From contig UREY01000015.1 of assembly GCA_900546915.1 (NCBI GenBank), positions 1 through 50,535 on the forward strand: a stretch of DNA of 50,535 bases. Direction: 5' to 3'. Source of the stretch: an uncultured Eubacteriales bacterium (GTDB lineage: Bacteria > Bacillota > Clostridia > Oscillospirales > Oscillospiraceae). Shown here piece after piece: positions 43,917 to 50,535 of this stretch (positions within the stretch are counted from its first letter, which is position 1; every line of letters begins with the position of its first letter). Both the position numbers and the translations under genes were made by a program. The notes below the pieces were generated by a model that did no database searches, was not told the DNA's origin, and saw only the letters and a list, made by a program, of their open reading frames with translations.

Positions 43917-44839
43917 CCTTTACTGAAATTTCCTTTCCCGGGCTGGGGATCTCTCTGAATCCCTCCACCGGCTTCACCCTGGGCCATTTTACAATCCGGT
44001 GGTATGGGGTGATCATTGCGCTGGGCCTGTGCCTGGCGGTGTGGTACGCCTGCCGCCGGTGCCGACAGTTCGGCATCTCGGAGGACCATCTCATCGACGG
44101 GGTCCTGTGGGTGACCCCCTTTGCCATCATTTGCGCCCGGGCCTATTATTGCATCTTTTCCTGGGAGCAGTATGCCGCCAACCCCATCTCCTGCCTGTAC
44201 ATTTGGGAGGGCGGACTGGCCATTTACGGCGGCGTCATCGGCGCGGTCATCGGCGCTTTGATTTTCTGCCGGGTGAAGAAGCTGAACGTCCTGGCTCTGC
44301 TGGATCTGGTCTGCCTGGGCTTTCTCATCGGGCAGTGCATCGGCCGCTGGGGCAACTTCCTGAACCGGGAGGCCTTTGGCGGGGAAACCACCGGCTTTTT
44401 GCGAATGGGGCTCACCGACGGGACGACCGGCCGGACCATTTACGTCCATCCCACCTTTTTATATGAGTCGGTGTGGAATTTGGCGGGCTTCCTGCTGCTG
44501 CACGTTCTGTCGAAACGACGGAAGTACGACGGACAGACGGCGCTGCAATATATGGCCTGGTACGGCGCCGGCCGGGCGGTGATCGAGGGCCTGCGGACCG
44601 ACAGCCTCTATATCCCCGGTACGGATTTGCGCGTGAGCCAAATTGTGGCGGCGGTGGGCTGCGTGACGGCGCTGATCATTTTGACCGTGCAGGCCTTCCG
44701 GAAGCATGACCCGGAGAAGCTGTTTGTCAACCGGGTGGCTGCAGCCGGGGCCTGCCGGGAAGCGGAGCCGGAACAGAAGGAGCAGACATCGGACCGGCAG
44801 AGCCTGTGGCAACGGTTCTGCACCTGGCTCAGAACATAA
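43910..44839 (+). CDS. lgt: Prolipoprotein diacylglyceryl transferase
   Basis: A 309-aa polytopic membrane enzyme that attaches diacylglycerol to lipobox cysteines. IWEGGLAIYGGVIG (residues about 99-112) and the signature GRWGNFLNREAFGGET (about 145-160) are present, with hydrophobic segments throughout. It would act on lipoproteins such as the ABC binding protein encoded at 45455. Start ATG 43910 lies inside the previous gene's end. The C-terminal 50 residues are a charged cytoplasmic tail. Confidence 0.96.
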   Translation: MLTFTEISFPGLGISLNPSTGFTLGHFTIRWYGVIIALGLCLAVWYACRRCRQFGISEDHLIDGVLWVTPFAIICARAYYCIFSWEQYAANPISCLYIWEGGLAIYGGVIGAVIGALIFCRVKKLNVLALLDLVCLGFLIGQCIGRWGNFLNREAFGGETTGFLRMGLTDGTTGRTIYVHPTFLYESVWNLAGFLLLHVLSKRRKYDGQTALQYMAWYGAGRAVIEGLRTDSLYIPGTDLRVSQIVAAVGCVTALIILTVQAFRKHDPEKLFVNRVAAAGACREAEPEQKEQTSDRQSLWQRFCTWLRT

Positions 44840-44886
44840 ATTTTTTGTAAAATGCCGGGTTTTACGCACCGGACAGGCTGAAAGTG

Positions 44887-44895
44887 TGTTATAAT
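44887..44895 (+). promoter_or_regulatory. Extended -10 promoter of the 117-aa gene
   Basis: TGTTATAAT (44887-44895) is a full extended -10 element; no clear -35 box. The start codon is 36 bases downstream. Confidence 0.6.
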
Positions 44896-44930
44896 AAAGA
44901 GGAAAACCTGAACCGGAAGGAGATTCTGCC

Positions 44931-45284
44931 ATGAGTCATTTCGACGAATTCTGGAACCGGGCCGCCAGCGCGGCGCAGACTGCCGCCTCCGCCACCAAGC
45001 GGGCGGCCAACTCCGCCAAGCTCTCCATCGCCATTGCCGCCGAGGAGGAAAAGGTGAAGGCCGCATATCAGGCCATTGGGAAGCTGTACTATCAGGATCG
45101 AATTTCCGCTGCCGCTCCGGCGGGTCCTGCCTATGACGAGCAGGTGGGCCGGATTGACGCCGCTCTGCAGCGCATCGGCGAGCTCCGCAGCCAGCGGGAT
45201 GTCACCAGCCCGCCCCCGGCCTCCGCCGGAGATTATGCCGGGGAGAGCGACTTTGCCGACGTGGAAGAGGAAACCGATATGTGA
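44931..45284 (+). CDS. Small helical hypothetical protein
   Basis: A 117-aa protein. Residues 1-60 are Ala/Lys/Glu-rich amphipathic helix (RAASAAQTAASATKRAANSA), followed by a predicted helix-turn-helix hairpin and an acidic tail (DFADVEEETDM). Such small coiled-coil proteins are common and unnamed in Clostridia. The ATG follows GGAAGGAG. A single-gene unit with its own promoter and terminator. Confidence 0.75.
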   Translation: MSHFDEFWNRAASAAQTAASATKRAANSAKLSIAIAAEEEKVKAAYQAIGKLYYQDRISAAAPAGPAYDEQVGRIDAALQRIGELRSQRDVTSPPPASAGDYAGESDFADVEEETDM

Positions 45285-45285
45285 A

Positions 45286-45325
45286 AAAACCGCCTCCAGG
45301 ACCTAGGGAGCCTGGAGGCGGTTTT
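45286..45325 (+). terminator. Terminator after the 117-aa gene
   Basis: A perfect 15-base stem AAAACCGCCTCCAGG (45286-45300) with CCTGGAGGCGGTTTT (45311-45325), loop of 10. Confidence 0.93.
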
Positions 45326-45393
45326 GTTGGAAAGCCCAGGGCTCCGGCGGCGCGCGTTGGGGAACTGGAAAAATTTTTAACCCCCAGGGGGGC

Positions 45394-45422
45394 TTGCGGC
45401 AGTGCGGAGCATGGGGTATACT
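45394..45422 (+). promoter_or_regulatory. Promoter of the peptide/nickel ABC importer operon
   Basis: TTGCGG (45394-45399), 17 bases, TATACT (45417-45422), 32 bases before the GTG start. Confidence 0.7.
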
Positions 45423-45454
45423 GGCGAAGACAACACAGAGTAGGAGGAATCTCC

Positions 45455-47056
45455 GTGAAAAAGACCGTATTTTCTCTGATTCTGACCGCGTTTACCGGAC
45501 TGTCCCTGCTGGCCGGATGCGCCGCCCGGACCGGCGGCGAGCCTGCCGGGCAGACAAACCGGGACGAGGTGGTGATTTCTATTTCCTCGGAGCCCACCAC
45601 CCTGGATCCCTGCCGGGGCTGGGGCCACGGCGCCACCCCTCTGGTGCAGAGCACGCTGGTGGAGTATGACTATGACATGAACTTCGTCAACGATTTGGCG
45701 GAGGAGTACGCCCTGTCCTCCGACGGCCTCACCTGGACCTTTACCCTCCGCACCGACGCCAAATTTACAGACGGGGAGTCGGTCACCGCCGCCGACGTGG
45801 CCTTTACCTTCAACACGGCCAAAACCAGTCAGTCCTCCCTGGATTTGACCTTTCTAGATACCGTTGAGGCCGTGGACGAGACCACGGTGGTGTTCACCCT
45901 GACCAAGCCCACCTCCTCCTTCCTCAACACCGTCGCCTCCGTGGGCATCGTCCCGGAGCACGCCTACGGCCCGAACTACGGCGTCGCGCCCATCGGCTCC
46001 GGCCCGTACAAGTTTGTCCAGTGGAACCAACAGGAGCAGCTGATTCTGGAGGCCAACGAGGACTACTACGGCCAAGTTCCATCCATCAAAAAAGTCACCA
46101 TTGTTTTTCAGGATGAGGACGCCGCCCTGGCCGCCGTCCAGGCCGGTCAGGTGGATGTGGCCCTCACCGCCGCCACCCTGGCCACCACCCAGGTGGCGGG
46201 CTATACCGTGCAGTCCGTCACCTCCGTGGACAACCGGGGCATCACCCTGCCTGTGGAGCCGGACACCGGGAAGACCACCCAGGACGGTTACCCCATCGGC
46301 AACGACGTCACCAGCTGCCTGGAGATCCGCCAGGCTATGGCCTATGCCATAGACCGGGAGCAGGTGGCTCAGGCGGCCCTCAACGGCTTTGCCTCCCCCT
46401 GCTATTCGGAAAACGACGGCATGCCCTGGAACAACCCGGAGGTGGTGATCGAAACCGACGTTGCCTACGCCCAGAAGCTCCTGTCCGACGCCGGTTGGGC
46501 CGACTCCGACGGAGACGGCATTGTGGAAAAGGACGGGGTGAAGGCGGAATTCACCTGCCTGTACGGCAGCGGCGACTCCGTCCGGCAGGCCGTGGCCATG
46601 GCGGCGGCGGAGCAGCTCCGGGAGGTCGGCATTCAGATGCATGTGGAGGGCACCAGCTGGGACGACATCTCCAAGCGCATGTTCTCCAATGCCGTGCTGA
46701 TGGGCTGGGGCGCCGCCAATCCCTACGAGAGCTACTGCCTGTTCCACAGCAGCTACGCCCTCCGGGACGATTACTACAACCCCGAGGGCTACGTCTCGGC
46801 TGTGACCGACGGCTACCTGGAGGCCGCCATGGAGGCCCGGACCACGGAGGAGGCCTATGAAAACTGGAAGCTGGCCCAGTGGGACGGCTCCACGGGCACC
46901 GCCATGAAGGGCCGGTGCCCGTGGGTCTGGATTGTGAACGTGGAGCATGTCTATTACGTCCGGGACGGCCTGGACATCGGCCCGCAGCAGCTCCATCCCC
47001 ACGGCGCCTCCATGCCCCTGCTGAAAAATCTCAGAGACTGGTCCTGGAATGCCTGA
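45455..47056 (+). CDS. Peptide/nickel-type ABC transporter substrate-binding lipoprotein (GTG start)
   Basis: A 533-aa family-5 solute-binding protein. The lipobox LLAGC near residue 22 makes it an Lgt substrate anchored to the membrane. TLDPCRGWGHGATPLVQSTL and the C-terminal DGLDIGPQQLHPHGAS resemble the nickel/metallophore binding proteins (NikZ/CntA group) more than oligopeptide binders, but I hold this loosely. Start is GTG 45455 with GGAGG 7 bases upstream; the frame is open further up through a terminator and is not coding there. First gene of a five-gene importer operon. Confidence 0.88.
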   Translation: MKKTVFSLILTAFTGLSLLAGCAARTGGEPAGQTNRDEVVISISSEPTTLDPCRGWGHGATPLVQSTLVEYDYDMNFVNDLAEEYALSSDGLTWTFTLRTDAKFTDGESVTAADVAFTFNTAKTSQSSLDLTFLDTVEAVDETTVVFTLTKPTSSFLNTVASVGIVPEHAYGPNYGVAPIGSGPYKFVQWNQQEQLILEANEDYYGQVPSIKKVTIVFQDEDAALAAVQAGQVDVALTAATLATTQVAGYTVQSVTSVDNRGITLPVEPDTGKTTQDGYPIGNDVTSCLEIRQAMAYAIDREQVAQAALNGFASPCYSENDGMPWNNPEVVIETDVAYAQKLLSDAGWADSDGDGIVEKDGVKAEFTCLYGSGDSVRQAVAMAAAEQLREVGIQMHVEGTSWDDISKRMFSNAVLMGWGAANPYESYCLFHSSYALRDDYYNPEGYVSAVTDGYLEAAMEARTTEEAYENWKLAQWDGSTGTAMKGRCPWVWIVNVEHVYYVRDGLDIGPQQLHPHGASMPLLKNLRDWSWNA

Positions 47057-47080
47057 GGATGAGGAACCAAAGAAAAAGGC

Positions 47081-47099
47081 GGGCCGTTGCGCCCGCCGG
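47081..47099 (+). repeat. Intercistronic hairpin between binding protein and permease genes
   Basis: GGCGGGC (47081-47087) pairs with GCCCGCC around CGTTGC, just before the permease ribosome site AAAGGAAG. It may protect the binding-protein mRNA 3' end and lower permease expression. Confidence 0.5.
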
Positions 47100-47114
47100 G
47101 AAAGGAAGAATGTT

Positions 47115-48107
47115 ATGACTGGCATGGCAGGCCGCCTGGGCCGGACTCTGCTGCGGTACGGCCTGAAGACGCTGCTGCTTCTGCTGGCTGTGAGCGTTGT
47201 GGCGTTTGCACTTGTGAGCATGTCTCCCGTGGACCCGGTGCAGCAGTATGTGCTGGGCGTCGGCGGCGTTTCCGCCGAACAGCGGCAGGAGCTGGAGGAA
47301 TACTGGGGGGTCAACGACCCGCCGGTGGAGCGGTACATGAACTGGCTGAACGCGCTCCTTCACGGAGACTTCGGCCAGTCTCTCCTGTACCGCCGTCCGG
47401 TTTTGGAGCTCATTGGCGAGCGGTTTTGCAATTCCCTGGCCCTGATGCTGTGCGCCTGGCTGTTCTCCGGCCTTTTGGGCTTCGGCCTCGGATGCGTCAT
47501 GGGCATGTGCCGGGACCGGCTGCCGGACCGGATTCTCAAGAAGATTTGTTATATTCTCAGCAGCATCCCCACCTTTTGGCTGGGCCTGGTGCTGTTGTTG
47601 GTGTTTTCCGTGGCGCTGGGCTGGTTTCCCCTGGGCTTTTCCACTCCCATCGGCGCGCTCAACAGTCAGGTGACCATCTGGCAGCGGCTGCATCACCTGC
47701 TTTTGCCGGCCCTCACCCTAAGCCTCATGTCCGTCTCCAACATCGCCCTGCACACCCGGCAGAAGCTGGTGGAGGTGATGGAGAGCGAATACGTCCTGTT
47801 CGCCCGGGCCAGGGGAGAAACCGGGAGGACCATATTGCGCCGTCACGGCCTGCGCAATATCCTGCTGCCCGCCCTGACGCTGCAGTTCGCTTCGTTTGCC
47901 GAGCTGTTCGGGGGCTCGGTTTTGGCGGAGACCGTGTTCTCCTATCCCGGTCTGGGCTCCGCTGCGGCGGAGGCCGGTCTCAATTCCGATGTGCCCCTAC
48001 TGCTGGGCATCACGCTGTTTTCCACCCTGTTTGTCTGTGTGGGCAACCTGATTGCCAACCTGCTTTACGGCGTGGTGGACCCCCGGATGAAGGAGGCCCG
48101 CCCATGA
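47115..48107 (+). CDS. ABC importer permease 1 (DppB/NikB type)
   Basis: A 330-aa inner-membrane permease with six hydrophobic segments and the EAA-loop block SEYVLFARARGETGRTILRRH (about 224-244). LTLQFASFAELFGGSVLAET is the usual C-terminal signature. I choose ATG 47115 after AAAGGAAG. Overlaps permease 2 by 4 bases. Confidence 0.93.
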   Translation: MTGMAGRLGRTLLRYGLKTLLLLLAVSVVAFALVSMSPVDPVQQYVLGVGGVSAEQRQELEEYWGVNDPPVERYMNWLNALLHGDFGQSLLYRRPVLELIGERFCNSLALMLCAWLFSGLLGFGLGCVMGMCRDRLPDRILKKICYILSSIPTFWLGLVLLLVFSVALGWFPLGFSTPIGALNSQVTIWQRLHHLLLPALTLSLMSVSNIALHTRQKLVEVMESEYVLFARARGETGRTILRRHGLRNILLPALTLQFASFAELFGGSVLAETVFSYPGLGSAAAEAGLNSDVPLLLGITLFSTLFVCVGNLIANLLYGVVDPRMKEARP

Positions 48108-48931
48108 AGGGATTTTGCAACCGAAGGACCAGACTCCTGCTCTCCACCGTGCTAATCGGAATTCTCATGATCGCCGCCTTTGCCGCCGGCCGCTGGATTC
48201 CGGACGACGCCGTGGCGTCCAACTTCGCCCAGGCCAAGGCGCCGCCCTCCTGGACCCATCCCTTCGGTACGGACTGGCTGGGCCGGGACCTATTTCTGCG
48301 GACCCTGAAGGGCCTGTCCACCAGCCTGACTGTGGGAATTGCCGCCTCGGCCATCAGCGCCGTGGCAGCCGTGCTCATCGGCATTGCCGCAGCCACCGGC
48401 TCCAGGGCGGTCGACAGCGCCGTCAACTGGCTCATTGATCTGGTGATGGGCATTCCCCACACCATTTTGGTGATCCTGATTTCCTTTGCCTGCGGCCGGG
48501 GGCTCAAGGGCCTGCTCATCGGCGTGGCCGCAACCCACTGGACCAGCTTGGCCCGGCTCATCCGGGGAGAGGTGATGCAGCTGCGAAATCAGCAATTTGT
48601 GGCGGTGTCCCGGCGGCTGGGGAAATCCAGCGGCTGGATTCTGACCCGCCACCTGCTGCCCCACCTGGTGCCCCAGTTTCTGGTGGGTCTGATTCTCATG
48701 TTTCCCCACGCCATTTTGCACGAGGCCTCGATCTCCTTTTTGGGCTACGGCCTGCCTCCGGAGCAGCCGGCCATCGGCATCATTCTCTCGGAGAGCATGA
48801 AATACTTGTCCGCCGGTATGTGGTGGCCGGCGGTGTTCCCGGGCCTGCTCCTGGTGGCTGTGGTGCTGCTGATGGACCGGCTGGGTGAAAATCTACGGGT
48901 CATCCTGGACCCCTACAGCGCCCAGGAATAG
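48104..48931 (+). CDS. ABC importer permease 2 (DppC/NikC type)
   Basis: A 275-aa permease with HPFGTDWLGRDLFLR (52-66) near the N-terminus, the EAA-like QFVAVSRRLGKSSGWILTRH (about 166-185) and EASISFLGYGLPPEQPAIG, all typical of the second permease. Follows permease 1 with an ATGA overlap. Confidence 0.93.
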   Translation: MKGFCNRRTRLLLSTVLIGILMIAAFAAGRWIPDDAVASNFAQAKAPPSWTHPFGTDWLGRDLFLRTLKGLSTSLTVGIAASAISAVAAVLIGIAAATGSRAVDSAVNWLIDLVMGIPHTILVILISFACGRGLKGLLIGVAATHWTSLARLIRGEVMQLRNQQFVAVSRRLGKSSGWILTRHLLPHLVPQFLVGLILMFPHAILHEASISFLGYGLPPEQPAIGIILSESMKYLSAGMWWPAVFPGLLLVAVVLLMDRLGENLRVILDPYSAQE

Positions 48932-48952
48932 ACCGGTATGCAGGAGGTTACG

Positions 48953-49888
48953 ATGGAACCGAATCAACAGCCGCTTTTAGAGGTTTCGGACTTGTCCGTT
49001 TCTTTTCAAATGTACCGGCGCGGCCTGACCCGGCAGCGGCTCCAGGTCATTTCCAGCCTGAGCCTGTCGGTCTACCCCGGGGAGATTCTGGCAGTGGCCG
49101 GCTCCTCCGGCTCGGGAAAAAGCCTGCTGGCCTCCGCCATTTTGGGGATTCTGCCGGGCAACGCCCGGGTGGAGGGAAGGCTGAGCTTTGACGGCCGGCC
49201 GTTGACCCCGGACCGGCAGGCCGAGCTTCGGGGCGGTGAAATTGCCCTGGTGCCCCAGTCCGTCGCCTTTTTGGATCCCCTGATGAAGGTGGGCCCTCAG
49301 GCGGACGGCCACCGGAAGCCCCGTCCCACGGAAAAACGCCGCAGTCTGTTCCGGCGCTTCGGCCTTCCGGAGCAGACGGAGCGGCTGTATCCCTTTCAGC
49401 TCTCCGGCGGCATGGCCCGGCGGGTTTTGGTCTCCACGGCTCTGCTGGCCGGAGCCCGGCTCATCATCGCCGACGAGCCCACTCCGGGGATGAGTCTGGA
49501 CCAGGCCCGGGAGGCCCTGCAGATGTTCCGCGACCTGGCCGACGCCGGCAAGGCCGTGGTGCTCATCACCCACGACATCGACCTGGCTTTCCATTTTGCC
49601 CACCGGATTGCCGTGTTTTACGCGGGAACCACCGTGGAAACCGCCCCGGCGGAGGACTTCCGCCGGGGGCCGGAGGCCCTGCGCCACCCCTACAGCCGGG
49701 CGCTGTGGCGGGCTCTGCCCCAGCATGACTTTGCCCCCATTGCCGGCTTTCAGCCCTATGCGGGAGATCTGCCCCGAGGCTGCCTGTTTGCGCCCCGCTG
49801 TCCCCACCGGACGGCGCAGTGCGAGTCCGCCGTTCCCCCGGTGCGCCGGGTGCGGGACGGAGAGGTGAGGTGTTTTCATGCGACTTGA
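48953..49888 (+). CDS. ABC importer ATP-binding protein 1 (DppD/NikD type)
   Basis: A 311-aa ATPase. Walker A GSSGSGKS, Q-loop LVPQSVAFLDP, signature LSGGMARR, Walker B LIIADEPTPGM, switch His in ITHD, and a C-terminal cysteine-containing oligopeptide-type domain (GCLFAPRCPHRTAQCE). I choose ATG 48953 after AGGAGG; an ATG at 48938 precedes that site. Confidence 0.93.
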   Translation: MEPNQQPLLEVSDLSVSFQMYRRGLTRQRLQVISSLSLSVYPGEILAVAGSSGSGKSLLASAILGILPGNARVEGRLSFDGRPLTPDRQAELRGGEIALVPQSVAFLDPLMKVGPQADGHRKPRPTEKRRSLFRRFGLPEQTERLYPFQLSGGMARRVLVSTALLAGARLIIADEPTPGMSLDQAREALQMFRDLADAGKAVVLITHDIDLAFHFAHRIAVFYAGTTVETAPAEDFRRGPEALRHPYSRALWRALPQHDFAPIAGFQPYAGDLPRGCLFAPRCPHRTAQCESAVPPVRRVRDGEVRCFHAT

Positions 49889-50501
49889 AGCCCAACACGT
49901 CAGCTTCCGCTATGACCGGAGGGGCCCCTGGGTTCTGGAGGATCTGAGCCTGGCGGTGGACAGCGGGGAGCGGCTCGGCCTGTTCGCGCCCAGCGGCTAT
50001 GGAAAAAGCACGCTGGCTCTGCTGCTGTCCGGCTATCTGCGGCCCCAGGCCGGGCAGATTCTCCTGGACGGCGCGGCTCTGCCCCGAAAGGGATTCTGCC
50101 CGGTGCAGCTCATTTACCAGCATCCGGAAAAGGCCATCAATCCACGCTGGCGTCTGCGTCGGGTGCTGGAGGAGAGCGGCCGCCTCCGGCCGGAGCTGCT
50201 GGAGGCCCTCGGCATTGAACCGGCCTGGCTGGACCGCTTCCCCCGGGAGCTGTCCGGCGGGGAGCTGCAGCGGTTCTGCGTGGCCCGGGCCCTGGCCAGC
50301 GGGGCGGACTTTCTCATATGCGATGAGATCAGCACCATGCTGGACGTGATTACCCAGGCGCAGATCTGGAACTGCATCCTGGAGGAGGCCGCCGCCCGGA
50401 AAATGGGCCTCATTGCCGTCACCCACAACCGCGCTTTGGCGGACCGGATCTGTACCCGGATCTATGACCTGTCCGCCGGGGGAGCGCAGTCCGATTTGTA
50501 A
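49878..50501 (+). CDS. ABC importer ATP-binding protein 2 (short DppF/NikE type)
   Basis: A 207-aa ATPase with Walker A APSGYGKST (37-45), signature LSGGELQR, and Walker B FLICDEIST (Ile replaces the usual Pro of DEPT). It lacks the C-terminal oligopeptide-type domain of partner 1, as NikE-like short subunits do. Overlaps the previous gene by 11 bases. Last gene of the operon. Confidence 0.92.
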   Translation: MRLEAQHVSFRYDRRGPWVLEDLSLAVDSGERLGLFAPSGYGKSTLALLLSGYLRPQAGQILLDGAALPRKGFCPVQLIYQHPEKAINPRWRLRRVLEESGRLRPELLEALGIEPAWLDRFPRELSGGELQRFCVARALASGADFLICDEISTMLDVITQAQIWNCILEEAAARKMGLIAVTHNRALADRICTRIYDLSAGGAQSDL

Positions 50502-50513
50502 ACCGGCGGGCCC

Positions 50514-50535
50514 GGGCCTTCGTGATGAGAAGGCC
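50514..50535 (+). terminator. Start of the importer operon terminator (cut by window end)
   Basis: GGCCTTC (50515-50521) pairs with GAAGGCC (50529-50535), with GTGATGA as the loop; the T run would lie outside the window. Confidence 0.5.

Overview
The window reads as a chromosomal segment of a GC-rich, spore-forming member of the Bacillota (class Clostridia). An Oscillospiraceae-type organism of the Flavonifractor/Oscillibacter sort is the best guess. The evidence is the spoVAD-spoVAE spore genes with a sigma-G-like promoter, strong Shine-Dalgarno sites (GGAGG), several near-consensus sigma-A promoters, the clostridial rplGB/rpsL/rpsG/fusA/tuf order, and the acetylated diaminopimelate route to lysine. 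Species assignment is inference. No rRNA or tRNA gene was seen.

Layout. 1-1900: end of an unknown gene, a terminator, spoVAD-spoVAE and an unlisted 45-residue protein made almost only of Asn and Gln. 1920-4479 (minus): tldE-tldD. 4815-6896 (plus): pepF and a small conserved-looking gene. 7026-19821 (minus): a tightly packed nine-gene block, dapL-patA-dapA-dapB-lysC, a PPC/DUF296 protein, a 1574-residue multidomain protein (HD, helical repeats, adenylyl/cytidylyltransferase, GNAT-like, phosphoribosyltransferase-like), a malate/lactate-dehydrogenase-like protein and a flavodoxin-like protein. Divergent dapH (19906-20604) completes the acetyl branch up to LL-diaminopimelate. 20686-22148 (minus): a GNAT acetyltransferase and a 3-methyladenine DNA glycosylase.

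22212-23825 is an accessory patch. It holds a cobalamin riboswitch with a perfect sigma-A promoter but no cobalamin gene, followed by two terminators; then a DUF3788 gene and a decayed type I-C CRISPR array with no cas genes. 23839-24573 (minus): yceD-rpmF. 24997-27296 (plus): an ABC-2 type exporter pair. 27528-28073: a flavodoxin-domain protein. 28153-28275: a 123-bp MITE-like element. 28347-30319 (minus): an operon of a serine-palmitoyltransferase-like enzyme and a short-chain reductase, a possible two-step start of sphingoid-base synthesis. 30413-31051: nth.

31432-36216 (plus) is the str region: an L7Ae-family protein with a TTG start, rpsL, rpsG, fusA and tuf, with rpoBC not adjacent. 36538-41115 is a secreted subtilisin-like protease carrying S-layer homology repeats. 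41362-44839 is a pair of M16 peptidase-family proteins (one with and one without the zinc motif) with lgt. 44931-45284 is a small helical protein. 45455-50501 is a five-gene peptide/nickel-type ABC importer; the window ends in its terminator hairpin.

The most unusual items are the giant HD/nucleotidyltransferase/PRTase protein in the lysine block, the orphan cobalamin riboswitch, the SPT-like/SDR pair, the Asn/Gln-only mini-protein behind spoVAE and the CRISPR remnant.
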